DNA of 64,000 bases from Reinekea sp. G2M2-21 (GTDB lineage: Bacteria; Pseudomonadota; Gammaproteobacteria; Pseudomonadales; Natronospirillaceae): contig NZ_JADPQG010000004.1 in assembly GCF_015687175.1 (NCBI RefSeq), positions 62,001 to 126,000 on the forward strand, given 5' to 3'. The stretch's first letter is position 1, and the number at the start of each line of letters is the position of its first letter. Positions 26,260 through 34,775 of this stretch are shown here, one piece after another. Under the pieces are notes generated by a model. That model was not told the DNA's origin. It did no database searches and saw nothing but the letters and a program-made list of their open reading frames with translations. Both the position numbers and the translations under genes were made by a program.

Positions 26260-28854
26260 GTGACTAGTCTTATAAAAAAGATCTTCGGCAAAGTTTCAAA
26301 GATTGAGGTGGTAAAGCCCAACTCTCCATGCAACCTCTCCTCCGATTATGAAGTGCTGATTGAGAAACTGATATCAGAAATAAGAAAAACGGGTCATCAT
26401 TACGACATAAAGTTGTCCGACTTTGAAGCAGGAAAATCCATTATGGCTTTTAAACCCGAAGCCTCTCTGGACATCCTAATGGCTTGTCTTCCAATCTATG
26501 TACATAGCCACAATATCGAGAATGAAAACAGTTGGCGGAAGGAGAATACAAAGCAACGGGCATTGGAATCCGTGATTCGCGCCATGCTAAAACGTAAGTT
26601 GCCTTTCGAATTTGAGCACATCAGTGACTTGATTGTTCAGTTAAACAATGCCAAGCGGCTACATACTTATCATTATCCGGTTTCGTCAGCGATAAGGGCG
26701 ATAGAAAACTACTTGCTAGATCACGAAGTTGACGAACGTTTAATCCTGCCCTTGAAGAAATTGGCGAAAAGCATCGAAAACAGTGGTTATGGCGATGCAG
26801 AAAATCGACGTTTGGTTGAACGAGCACGGCTATTACTTAGCGATCCTAATAAGTCAGCTTTGCCCCTGTCTCCGGGAGAGGCGTGGAGTGACAATGCGTC
26901 GAAGAGTATTAAAGCATTGCCTATTGAGGAGCAACAGTGCTGGTCGGATCTTTTGGTGCATTGCAAATCAGCGAATGCGGCAAAACCTAGTGCGAAATGG
27001 TTAAAAACTGCTTCGCAGTTGCGCCAATCCATCAATTCGGAACAATTCAAGAATTTCTGTTTGGATTGGTTTAGTCTGCTAGACAAGCCAAAGACAGTCG
27101 AGTTAAAAGCAAAACACAATTGGGAAACTGATCCAAATATGCTTTTTGACGAAATTAATGCCGACATTATAAAAGGTTTAGCGTGGTGTTGTTCGCTAAC
27201 TGAAGATGCGGAAATCGCACGTCAATTAACTAAAGTTGGCATGCTGGTCTTTAAAAAAATCCCTGGTCATGGCGCAAAGTCCGCACGTATTGGTAATGCT
27301 GTAATTCACGCCTTGTCTTCGATGCCGGGTAAGACGGGACTGTATCAGCTTGCATTGTTGAGAATCAAAGTCAAATATCGTCAAGCCTTAACGCTAATGG
27401 AAAAATCGCTAAAATCGGCTGCTGAACGCGAAGGCCTGACGGTCGATGAACTGGCTGAAATGGGGGTGCCGAGTCTGGGCCTTGAACGAGTCGGTTACGG
27501 CGAAGAGACTGTCGGTGAGTATGTGGCGCAGATTGAAGTAAATGGTTTTCACCAGGTAGATCTAACTTGGCGAAAAACCGACGGTGATGTTCAAAAAACT
27601 GTACCGGCAAAGGTTGTAGCGTCCTTCGCTCAAGAACTTAAAGAGTTGAAAGGCTCGGTGAAGGACATTAAATCGATGATGTCTGTGCAGAAGGATCGTT
27701 TGGAACAACTGTTTCTAAAAGATATGTCATGGTCGTACGAAACCTGGGAGTCCCGCTATTTAAAACACCCTATCGTGGGAGTATTTGCCCAGCGTTTAAT
27801 ATGGTCTCTGAAGACGGATAAAGAAACAGAGTTGGTTATTTACCGAAATGATCAACTCGAAACAGTCGATGGTCAATGCGTGAACAGGCCTTCTCCAGCC
27901 ACGCAAGTCTGTCTATGGCACCCCATTTATTCATCAGTAGAAGAAATTCAAACGTGGCGTCAACGCTTAGTGGAGTTAGAATTCACCCAACCTTTTAAAC
28001 AAGCACATCGCGAGGTATATCTACTAACTGATGCAGAACGTCAGACAAGCACATATAGCAATCGGTTTGCATCGCACATTATCAAGCAACATCAGTTCAA
28101 TGCTTTGGCTGCTACGCGAGGTTGGCGTTATACCCTGCAGGGTTGTTGGGACGGTGGTGGAGATGAAATCGCATCAATAAAGATCGATCAATATAATGTT
28201 CAAGCGGAGTTTTGGGTGAACGGGATTGGTGAGTACGGTGAAGATACCTCGGAGGCTGGAATCTTTATGTACGTCAGTACAGATCAAGTACGCTTTTACC
28301 CATTGCATCGCAACGTCAATGAATTGACCGAAGCGAATGTTCGACAACAAAATCCGCTACCCTTGAATGAAGTTCCTGACATTGTTTTGAGTGAAGTGTT
28401 TCGAGACGTAGATCTTTACGTTGGTGTCTGTTCAATCGGCAATGATCCCGAATGGTCTGATGGCGGTCCAGAAGGCCGTTATAGAGACTATTGGCACCGA
28501 TTCAGTTTTGGTGAGTTGTCGGCGAGTGCCGAAACGCGAAAAGAAATTTTACAGAACCTCATACCAAAGTTGATATTCGGAAAGCAATGCCGATTTATAG
28601 ATCGTTTTTTAGTGGTCGAAGGAAAGCGTCGAATCTATAAGATTCATTTGGGATCCGGCAATATATTGATGGAACCGAACAACCAGTATCTATGTATAGT
28701 GTCAGATAGCCGAAAATCTAAAGCCAACGATAATATTTTCTTGCCATTCGAAGGTGATAAGACCTTATCGATGATAATATCAAAAGCAGCATTGTTAGCG
28801 GCAGATGAAAAAATAAAAGACCAATCGATTAATTCACAAATTGATCGGCATTAG
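26260..28854 (+). CDS. DUF4132-domain protein
   Basis: 864 residues from a GTG. The first 400 residues are helical, HEAT-like. The C-terminal half carries the DUF4132 pattern: a 'LWHP...W' block, then 'QPFKQAHREVYLLTDAE', F-x-x-H and a 'RGWRYTLQGCWDGGGD' block. Relatives include the E. coli MolR/YehI family, of unknown biochemical function and often next to MoxR AAA or WGR proteins. It is cotranscribed with the Gly-Gly protein. Cytoplasmic: no signal or membrane segment. Confidence 0.75.
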   Translation: MTSLIKKIFGKVSKIEVVKPNSPCNLSSDYEVLIEKLISEIRKTGHHYDIKLSDFEAGKSIMAFKPEASLDILMACLPIYVHSHNIENENSWRKENTKQRALESVIRAMLKRKLPFEFEHISDLIVQLNNAKRLHTYHYPVSSAIRAIENYLLDHEVDERLILPLKKLAKSIENSGYGDAENRRLVERARLLLSDPNKSALPLSPGEAWSDNASKSIKALPIEEQQCWSDLLVHCKSANAAKPSAKWLKTASQLRQSINSEQFKNFCLDWFSLLDKPKTVELKAKHNWETDPNMLFDEINADIIKGLAWCCSLTEDAEIARQLTKVGMLVFKKIPGHGAKSARIGNAVIHALSSMPGKTGLYQLALLRIKVKYRQALTLMEKSLKSAAEREGLTVDELAEMGVPSLGLERVGYGEETVGEYVAQIEVNGFHQVDLTWRKTDGDVQKTVPAKVVASFAQELKELKGSVKDIKSMMSVQKDRLEQLFLKDMSWSYETWESRYLKHPIVGVFAQRLIWSLKTDKETELVIYRNDQLETVDGQCVNRPSPATQVCLWHPIYSSVEEIQTWRQRLVELEFTQPFKQAHREVYLLTDAERQTSTYSNRFASHIIKQHQFNALAATRGWRYTLQGCWDGGGDEIASIKIDQYNVQAEFWVNGIGEYGEDTSEAGIFMYVSTDQVRFYPLHRNVNELTEANVRQQNPLPLNEVPDIVLSEVFRDVDLYVGVCSIGNDPEWSDGGPEGRYRDYWHRFSFGELSASAETRKEILQNLIPKLIFGKQCRFIDRFLVVEGKRRIYKIHLGSGNILMEPNNQYLCIVSDSRKSKANDNIFLPFEGDKTLSMIISKAALLAADEKIKDQSINSQIDRH

Positions 28855-29341
28855 GAATTGAAGCGCTGGCATCATTTTGTTGTTAAGCAGCCAAGTTACG
28901 AACTAAAGGCCAGTGTTGTAGTCAAGGGATTTAACACTAATCCTTGGCTTCTATCAGAAGATGAAGGAAATTGCTTCCCAGAACTCGGGTGCCAAATATT
29001 ATTCATTAGAATCTGTATTCTTCGAAGCCTGCGAAGTTTAAGAGAAAATCAGACGAACTTCAGCTAACTGGCCGATTGTAGATCGTGCAGCACTTTCGGT
29101 GTATGTTCCGATTTATTGTAAATACCGTCATTACTCGAATGCCCAAAAGATATTCCGGGTTTACATATTGTTGTTCGCAGCTTGGAAGGCTATGAATAAA
29201 ACCTTTATTGTTTACCAATAGGAATACGTGGCACAGTTCGTACTCGAATCCGGTTAACGGAATGCGGACTACCCGAAAGGTCATCCGCGGCAGGTTGCTC
29301 ACCGACGGCGGTATGCTATGCGTTTCGCAGGGACGCACACT
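28855..29341. other. Gene-free stretch between DUF4132 and the iron operon
   Basis: About 490 bp where two convergent units meet. The only frames are short, start at non-ATG codons and have no RBS or recognisable product. No clear hairpin terminator was found. Confidence 0.5.
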
Positions 29342-30388
29342 TTAGGTATTCGTTACGGTGAAATGATTGTCCCAGATGATGTGGCTGTTAATGGCTTGTT
29401 CACCAATAATCATTTTTCCGGTGCCTGTTCCGGCAACCAGTCCTTGACTGGATTGCGCAAGCGCGCAGATGTCGTGTGCAAAGAATTGATCGCTCAGCGC
29501 CAGGGATTGTGTATCGAATTGACCCAGCCAATTAGACCGAGGGCTGGTGGTGACCACGTTGCCATTAATCATTTGAATGTTGCCCAGGTAGCCATTCAGT
29601 TGTGCCCACAATGTCTCCGGTGCGGCAAACGGTTGCAGTTCTCCATCGCGGATGGCAAACAACAGGCATTCGCTGTCGCGCGGTTGCTGTTGCGTTTGTC
29701 CGGCGATAAACACTTGCCCTGTTTGATCAACCGTTAAGTGGCGTAAGCTCACGTAGTTGGTTATAGCCGGGTAGTGAGCGATGGTTTGGAGTGTGCTGGC
29801 ATGTAGTTTTAACACCGAAGACTGAAAGTCATCGGCGTTGGTCACTTCGCGTTCATCTGTTTTTAAACCACCGACGGCGACATAAATGGCGTTTTCGAAA
29901 CGCACCATTTGGTGAGGTCCAAAATGATCAAACCTCTGTTTGTCGACCAGGTGCAGCTGGTTTTCTTTCAGCGTGTAGCGCAGCAAGATCATTTGCGAGG
30001 TTAGCCGGTCAGCACCACTGACGATCAGCTCATTACCCACCCATACCGCATGGCCATTTAATTTTAATTGATCATCGACCTGAAATGATTGCCATTGTTT
30101 CCCGCTTTGGGTGTCAAACAACACCAAAAGCTGGCCGGGGCGTCGTGCAATGGCGACCCCAATATTTTGTGTGTCGTGCACGGCAATGTCATGACCGCGA
30201 GCCGGAATCGGCAATTGCCATTGTAACCGGCCGTCGAGATCCACCGCCGACAACGCGTATTGATTTTCCGCCAGTCGGCAGGCACCGATAATCAGTTCAG
30301 TGGATTGTTGCGCAAACGCTGAGGGTGTCCATTGGCACACACTGCCAGCTGCGAGAGCTTTTAATATTGTGCGTCGGTTAATCGCCAT
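29342..30388 (-). CDS. DUF1513 protein of the iron-uptake operon
   Basis: 348 residues, exported (NRRTILKALAAGSVCQW, a twin-arginine-like leader ending SAFAQ). It is rich in beta strands, apparently a beta-propeller of the DUF1513 family, in which relatives sit next to imelysin and DUF1111 genes. The start at 30388 (ATG) overlaps the stop of the preceding imelysin gene by 11 nt, so it is translated from the same message. It is the last gene of the Fur-controlled operon, probably a periplasmic partner in iron acquisition. Confidence 0.8.
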   Translation of the reverse strand: MAINRRTILKALAAGSVCQWTPSAFAQQSTELIIGACRLAENQYALSAVDLDGRLQWQLPIPARGHDIAVHDTQNIGVAIARRPGQLLVLFDTQSGKQWQSFQVDDQLKLNGHAVWVGNELIVSGADRLTSQMILLRYTLKENQLHLVDKQRFDHFGPHQMVRFENAIYVAVGGLKTDEREVTNADDFQSSVLKLHASTLQTIAHYPAITNYVSLRHLTVDQTGQVFIAGQTQQQPRDSECLLFAIRDGELQPFAAPETLWAQLNGYLGNIQMINGNVVTTSPRSNWLGQFDTQSLALSDQFFAHDICALAQSSQGLVAGTGTGKMIIGEQAINSHIIWDNHFTVTNT

Positions 30389-31238
30389 CAAAATTGTTAA
30401 ACCCCATGTAAATATCCAGCGCGGGCGCTAGTGTGTTTTCCACATATTCAGCAAACGCTTCACTGGTGCTGTTCACTTTTTCAATGTCGGAACGCGTGCT
30501 GCTCAGCGACAGCATCGATAAGCTTTTTAATTGGTTTTGCCACTGCGCAATGTCTTCATGTTTTCCGGCAAACAATGCCAATAGTTTTTGCGTCTGCAAC
30601 AACAGTGCGTTTTCGATAATTGGCTGAGACTCGCTGCGCCACCCGGGGGCCAGAAACCAGTTGAGTTTAGCGTCATTGCTGAGTACGTCTTTCAAATGCG
30701 CATGCAGCGTTAACGCGGTGCCGTGCAGGGCCGAAATCTGTTCCGCCCGGTCAAAATCGTAAAAGCGTTGCAAACTATAAAACTGTTGTGATTGCGCAAC
30801 CTGATGTGCGCTGATGGTTTGCAACCAGTCACAGTATTGGGTTGGCTTATCCTGCATGAGCAGGTACTCAATGGCAGACAAACTGCGCACGGACGCAGGT
30901 AGGTCTTTCCAATTTTCTTGAGCCGGAGGCTGACTAATGGCTTGATCAATTTGCTTGCGCAACCGGTCCTTGGGGTCTGGCCAAAATACATAGACAAAGC
31001 CGGTTTCCACAAATTCAGCTGCGGGCAATTGTAGGGCTTGAACAGCAAACCAGCCGCTGGCGGCCTGTTGCCACGAGGAAATGGGATTGACCTGTTTTTC
31101 GCCGTCACACATCGCCGAAATCTGCACCTGCAAATCGGTTTGCGCGGCAACGAACTGTTGTAATGCGGTTTGATCGATGCGTTCTGCCATTGCAATACCA
31201 GGCAACAGCAGGAGCAAATTCAAGGTAAGTTTTTTCAT
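30378..31238 (-). CDS. Imelysin-family periplasmic protein (second copy)
   Basis: 286 residues from the ATG at 31238, opening on a Sec signal (MKKLTLNLLLLLPGIAMA). The longer frame upstream overlaps the DUF1111 stop and is unlikely. Imelysin-like (peptidase M75/ICMP) all-helical fold; it is shorter than the first copy and lacks a clear GxHxxE motif. It starts 8 nt after the DUF1111 stop and overlaps the DUF1513 start. Probably iron binding or delivery in the periplasm; the family shows no real protease activity. Confidence 0.78.
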   Translation of the reverse strand: MKKLTLNLLLLLPGIAMAERIDQTALQQFVAAQTDLQVQISAMCDGEKQVNPISSWQQAASGWFAVQALQLPAAEFVETGFVYVFWPDPKDRLRKQIDQAISQPPAQENWKDLPASVRSLSAIEYLLMQDKPTQYCDWLQTISAHQVAQSQQFYSLQRFYDFDRAEQISALHGTALTLHAHLKDVLSNDAKLNWFLAPGWRSESQPIIENALLLQTQKLLALFAGKHEDIAQWQNQLKSLSMLSLSSTRSDIEKVNSTSEAFAEYVENTLAPALDIYMGFNNFDGD

Positions 31239-31246
31239 CGCGTAAC

Positions 31247-32635
31247 CTACAGTGAATTTAAGAAAGCAAGCAGGGCATGCCTGTCTTGCGCCGTCAGTTG
31301 AGTAAATCGGGTCTGGCTGGGCAATGCTTCGCCGCCGTGCCAGAGTATGGCTTCTTCGACGCTTTGCGCTCGACCATCGTGCAATAGTGCAATCTGTTCG
31401 TTCACTTCCTGAAGGTAGCCAAGGCCCCACAAAGGCGGAGTACGCCATTCCAAGCCTGAGGCCAGATACTCTTCGCGATTGTCCGCTAACGCTTCACCCA
31501 TGTCGTGCAACAACAGATCGGTAAACGGATGAATTGTTTGCTCAGAAATAGCCGGTAACGAGGGGTTTTTAGCAGTTGTATAGGTGGTGACATGACAAGC
31601 AGAACAACCTATGTCGTTGAACAGTTCGAAACCTTTCACCACATTCGGATCTTCGTGATTTCGTTGAATGGGCACGGCTAAATGGCGAGAGTAAAACGTA
31701 ACAGCGGCCAAAACATCGGCTTGCAATTCTTTTTCGTCACCGGTATCGCCGTTGGGTGCGTCCAGGCAGGCAGTCTGCGCAGCGGTACAGTCTTCCGTTG
31801 GAAACAGCGCGCTGGTAATGCCAATGTCGCCGTTAAAGGCCCCTGCATTTTGTTGTTCCAAGTTGGGCATCCCGGCTTTCCAGCCAAACCGCCCTAGGGT
31901 AGTTTGTTGTGTACGAATATCCCAAACCCGATTGGCTTTGCCTGAAACTCCATCGTTATCTTCGTCGTCGGGGTCTTCATGAGCCAAGATGTCGTTCGCT
32001 GAAATCTGTTCAAGCAAACCCAGGCCAATCATTTGCGGTGCGATGCGCGGCGATGTTTGCACCCGCTCGTGGAAATCGCCGTACGCTAATTGACTGATTT
32101 TAAATTCGGGTCGTCGCAAGGTAACGGTGTCTCCATCGGGGTAGGTAAAGGTTTGTTCACGCCACTGCACAGAAATTTTGCCTTCCGGTAGCACACCGGG
32201 GATCGCAACGTCTTGTAACTGCCCGCCGTAGGTTGGTTCAGGGATGGGACCGTGTTGTTGCTGTTGCACAATGTCGGCGTCCGTTTGTGGTGCAATGGAT
32301 AAGCGAATCAGCATAGACACGGCGCTGTCATCCGATGACATTGGTGCGTGTCCGCGACCATCGCGTATGTGGCAGTTCTGACACCCGTTGGTATTAAAGA
32401 CCGGCCCTAAACCGTCGCGTGCGGTGGTTGAAGACGGCGCCACCACCCAAGGGTTACGAAAAAAGGAATTACCGACGCTGAAGTCAACCTTATCCAGCAA
32501 AGGCAGGTTTGCGGCCGGTTGACTGAAGGCTGCGGTGCCACTTTGTTTGGTGGTGGTTTTACCTCCGGTTAGTGGTAACTCCGCCGATACCGCAGTGGCT
32601 AAAAATAAGCTCGAGATAAAGCAAAACGTTCTCAT
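31247..32635 (-). CDS. Di-haem oxidoreductase, DUF1111/COG3488 (iron-related)
   Basis: 462 residues from the ATG at 32635, with a signal peptide (MRTFCFISSLFLATAVSA). Two CxxCH haem c sites are visible: CQNCH near residue 80 and CSACH in the C-terminal half. It belongs to the di-haem peroxidase-like DUF1111 family, which is usually co-encoded with imelysin proteins. A likely job is ferric-iron reduction or electron transfer for periplasmic iron uptake. It sits between the two imelysin genes in the Fur-boxed operon. Confidence 0.85.
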   Translation of the reverse strand: MRTFCFISSLFLATAVSAELPLTGGKTTTKQSGTAAFSQPAANLPLLDKVDFSVGNSFFRNPWVVAPSSTTARDGLGPVFNTNGCQNCHIRDGRGHAPMSSDDSAVSMLIRLSIAPQTDADIVQQQQHGPIPEPTYGGQLQDVAIPGVLPEGKISVQWREQTFTYPDGDTVTLRRPEFKISQLAYGDFHERVQTSPRIAPQMIGLGLLEQISANDILAHEDPDDEDNDGVSGKANRVWDIRTQQTTLGRFGWKAGMPNLEQQNAGAFNGDIGITSALFPTEDCTAAQTACLDAPNGDTGDEKELQADVLAAVTFYSRHLAVPIQRNHEDPNVVKGFELFNDIGCSACHVTTYTTAKNPSLPAISEQTIHPFTDLLLHDMGEALADNREEYLASGLEWRTPPLWGLGYLQEVNEQIALLHDGRAQSVEEAILWHGGEALPSQTRFTQLTAQDRHALLAFLNSL

Positions 32636-32658
32636 GGATGAAACCCTTACAACGACAA

Positions 32659-32680
32659 AAGCACGGGAAGACCCGTGCTT
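32659..32680 (-). terminator. Stem-loop between the first imelysin gene and the DUF1111 gene
   Basis: Perfect 9-bp stem AAGCACGGG / CCCGTGCTT with a 4-nt loop, followed on the minus strand by a short T-run. The gap between these genes is only 64 nt, so it probably attenuates or protects the message rather than fully ending it. Confidence 0.6.
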
Positions 32681-32699
32681 GAATAATGAAACCTGAGAA

Positions 32700-33923
32700 T
32701 CAGAATACGTGGCCGGCATCATCCGGTGTTAACTGGGTAAGACCCACCGCCTGTGCAATCTGCTCGATGGCCGCTGTTTCGGTTACCAGATTGGTGATTG
32801 CCGCATTCAACAGGTTTTTACCTTCTGCATTACCGGGGGCAATCAGCTGATCGAAAGGCGTTCCGTTCTGAGCACTGCGCACAATCGCGTCGAGCGCTGA
32901 GCGGGTGTTGGCAAAGGCATTGTCCGCTTCGTTCACCAAACTGTTTTGACCTTGAATCAACAGGTAATCCCGCAGACCCACTACTTGAATCGTTTCACCT
33001 TGCGCATTTTCGTATCGTCCGAAGTAAAGGTTGGCGATGCCCTGCGCGTTGTAGAAATGTGAGTTGTGGGTGTTGTCTGAAAAACAATCGTGTTCATCTT
33101 CGGTGGAGTTTGCTGTCAGTGCCACCTTGATGCGTTCACCGGCCAGTTCGCCCAAGGCCAAAGACCCCATACCGAACAACATTTTGTTTAAAACAACATT
33201 GGCATCGGTATTGAGCAATTCAGCCCGGTAATCGCCCTCAGGTGACCATTGATCCACCATATATTCCAGGTCGTTTACCAGCAGTTCGGTTGCTGCCAGC
33301 AGATATTGTCCCCGGCGTTTGCAGTTGCCATGGGTACAGTCTTTACCTTTGGCATAGTCGGTATAGGGGCGATTGCCCGCTCCTGGGTTATGGCCATTTA
33401 GATCTTGACCCCAAAGCAGGAATTCGATGGCGTGGTAACCTGTCGCGACGTTGGCTTCGGAGCCGGAAAACTCATTCAGACCGGCCAATGTTTCTGGTGT
33501 CAGCCGCGAAATTTTCAGGTCACCAATGGTTTTGTTATTCACAATATTGGCGGTACCGCCGTCATTACCGAGTTCATACTCGTAAGATTCGGTATCAACA
33601 TAGTCGATCAAGCCTTCATCCAGTGGCCAGGCGTTGAGTTGTCCTTCCCAGTCGTCGACAACACCGTTGCCGAAGCGGAATACTTCGGATTGCTGATAGG
33701 AAGGACGCGCGGCTAGCCAAGCATTTTTTGCCGCCGCTAACGTGGACTCGGAAGGCGTTTTGACGAGCGTTTTGACGGCCGACTGTAGCGATTCTGCCGT
33801 AGCAAGGGCATCCGAGTAATTGGTATAGGCTAAATCGATGTACCCGGTAACGACATCCTGTTTGGTCACTTCCGCGCTGGCCAGAGAGGCGGTAAGCAGA
33901 GTGACGGCTAAAAGTGGTTTCAT
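32700..33923 (-). CDS. Imelysin-family iron-regulated protein
   Basis: 407 residues from the ATG at 33923 (GGAACG upstream, then a signal peptide MKPLLAVTLLTASLASA). It carries the imelysin hallmark GYHAIEFLLWG (HxxE) and the LDEGLIDYV and GHNPGAGNRPYTDYA regions. Relatives are outer-membrane or periplasmic iron-binding proteins (ICMP, IrpA) induced in iron starvation. It is the first gene of the operon, with two Fur boxes within 70 bp upstream. Confidence 0.9.
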   Translation of the reverse strand: MKPLLAVTLLTASLASAEVTKQDVVTGYIDLAYTNYSDALATAESLQSAVKTLVKTPSESTLAAAKNAWLAARPSYQQSEVFRFGNGVVDDWEGQLNAWPLDEGLIDYVDTESYEYELGNDGGTANIVNNKTIGDLKISRLTPETLAGLNEFSGSEANVATGYHAIEFLLWGQDLNGHNPGAGNRPYTDYAKGKDCTHGNCKRRGQYLLAATELLVNDLEYMVDQWSPEGDYRAELLNTDANVVLNKMLFGMGSLALGELAGERIKVALTANSTEDEHDCFSDNTHNSHFYNAQGIANLYFGRYENAQGETIQVVGLRDYLLIQGQNSLVNEADNAFANTRSALDAIVRSAQNGTPFDQLIAPGNAEGKNLLNAAITNLVTETAAIEQIAQAVGLTQLTPDDAGHVF

Positions 33924-33940
33924 AATTCGTTCCATGTTGA

Positions 33941-33989
33941 GAATAATTATCATTAAGTGCGCGCATTAGAATATAAATGATAATCATTT
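33941..33989 (-). promoter_or_regulatory. Fur boxes of the imelysin-DUF1111 operon
   Basis: Two Fur-like sites: GAATAATTATCATTA (33941-33955) and AAATGATAATCATTT (33975-33989). They match the GATAAT/ATTATC hexamer pattern and lie 18-66 bp upstream of the first imelysin ATG. Confidence 0.8.
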
Positions 33990-34082
33990 GCAATAAGGCG
34001 ATGAAATTTTTCTCAGGGTGGTCTGTCGCCCGTGTTTTACCGTATCGTGGAGGTCATCGGTCAAACTTGGAAAAGAAACCAC

Positions 34083-34403
34083 ATGAATGTGATAAGTAAG
34101 GTGTTTTTAGGTGTGGGCGTGCTCGCCAGTGTCTTGCTGGTCTGGCTTTTGCTGCTGCCGTCTTCCTGGCAAACATTTAGTGAACAGGGGAGCCAATTAA
34201 CGGCGATGGTCTGGGGGCAAATCAGCTTACTGGATCTCTACGCGGGTTTTTTCTTAAGCTTGGTGCTGGTTTGGATGCTTGAACCGAAAACCTGGGTCAA
34301 GGTGCTAATTACTGTATTACTGCCGGTGTTGGGAAACCCTGTGTTGGCGCTTTGGCTGGCGGTGCGTTTTAGCTACCTTTCACAAAAGCTCCGACCGTCT
34401 TGA
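34083..34403 (+). CDS. Small membrane protein
   Basis: 106 residues from the ATG at 34083; the frame runs back to 34032. Three hydrophobic helices: VFLGVGVLASVLLVWLLLL, LDLYAGFFLSLVLVW and VLITVLLPVLGNPVLALWLAV. No family recognised. It is divergent from the imelysin operon, so it could share the Fur boxes, and it converges on the 38-residue gene. Confidence 0.65.
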   Translation: MNVISKVFLGVGVLASVLLVWLLLLPSSWQTFSEQGSQLTAMVWGQISLLDLYAGFFLSLVLVWMLEPKTWVKVLITVLLPVLGNPVLALWLAVRFSYLSQKLRPS

Positions 34404-34440
34404 AGATTCGTATCAATGCGAAGGTAGCGTAATCGCCCGT

Positions 34441-34557
34441 TTACCAACGGTTGCGTCGGGTGTGCCGGTGCTGCGATGACCAAATAAGCAATACAACAAA
34501 GGCACCTACGGCTACAGCGATACTGGCCAAGTCTTTTGGTGTTAAAAACGTCAACAT
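34441..34557 (-). CDS. 38-residue Fur-controlled membrane micro-protein
   Basis: Start ATG at 34557 with a strong GGAGG 8 nt upstream. The product is one hydrophobic helix (LASIAVAVGAFVVLLIW) followed by a basic His/Arg tail (SSQHRHTRRNRW). A perfect Fur palindrome lies 20 bp before the start. The layout recalls small respiratory-complex subunits such as CcoQ, but the sequence is not recognised. The longer frame upstream overlaps the Fur box and is unlikely to be coding. Confidence 0.6.
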   Translation of the reverse strand: MLTFLTPKDLASIAVAVGAFVVLLIWSSQHRHTRRNRW

Positions 34558-34576
34558 GTCGCGCCTCCTTTTTTCT

Positions 34577-34597
34577 AAATGATAATCATTATCATTA
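34577..34597. promoter_or_regulatory. Perfect Fur box between micro-protein and GGDEF-EAL genes
   Basis: Contains AATGATAATCATTATCATT (34578-34596), a perfect 9-1-9 palindrome close to the 19-bp Fur consensus. It is 20 bp from the micro-protein start and about 180 bp from the GGDEF-EAL start, so it could repress both. Confidence 0.88.
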
Positions 34598-34775
34598 GTG
34601 TTGGCAATCCGTAAAACCGTTTTTTGCGGGAATGCCGGAAATTCAGTAAAACATCGGCAAAGGCTGCCGTTCATCACTGCGTTCGCGGTACGGGCTTGTA
34701 ACGGATGCGCTTGATACATGGCGAAGACGCCCATCCTTGACGGAAATCACTTTAGATTCCCAAAAAGGCGATGTA

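Noticed and set aside
28858-29067. 69-codon frame after DUF4132
   Set aside because: Non-ATG start, no RBS, no conserved pattern.
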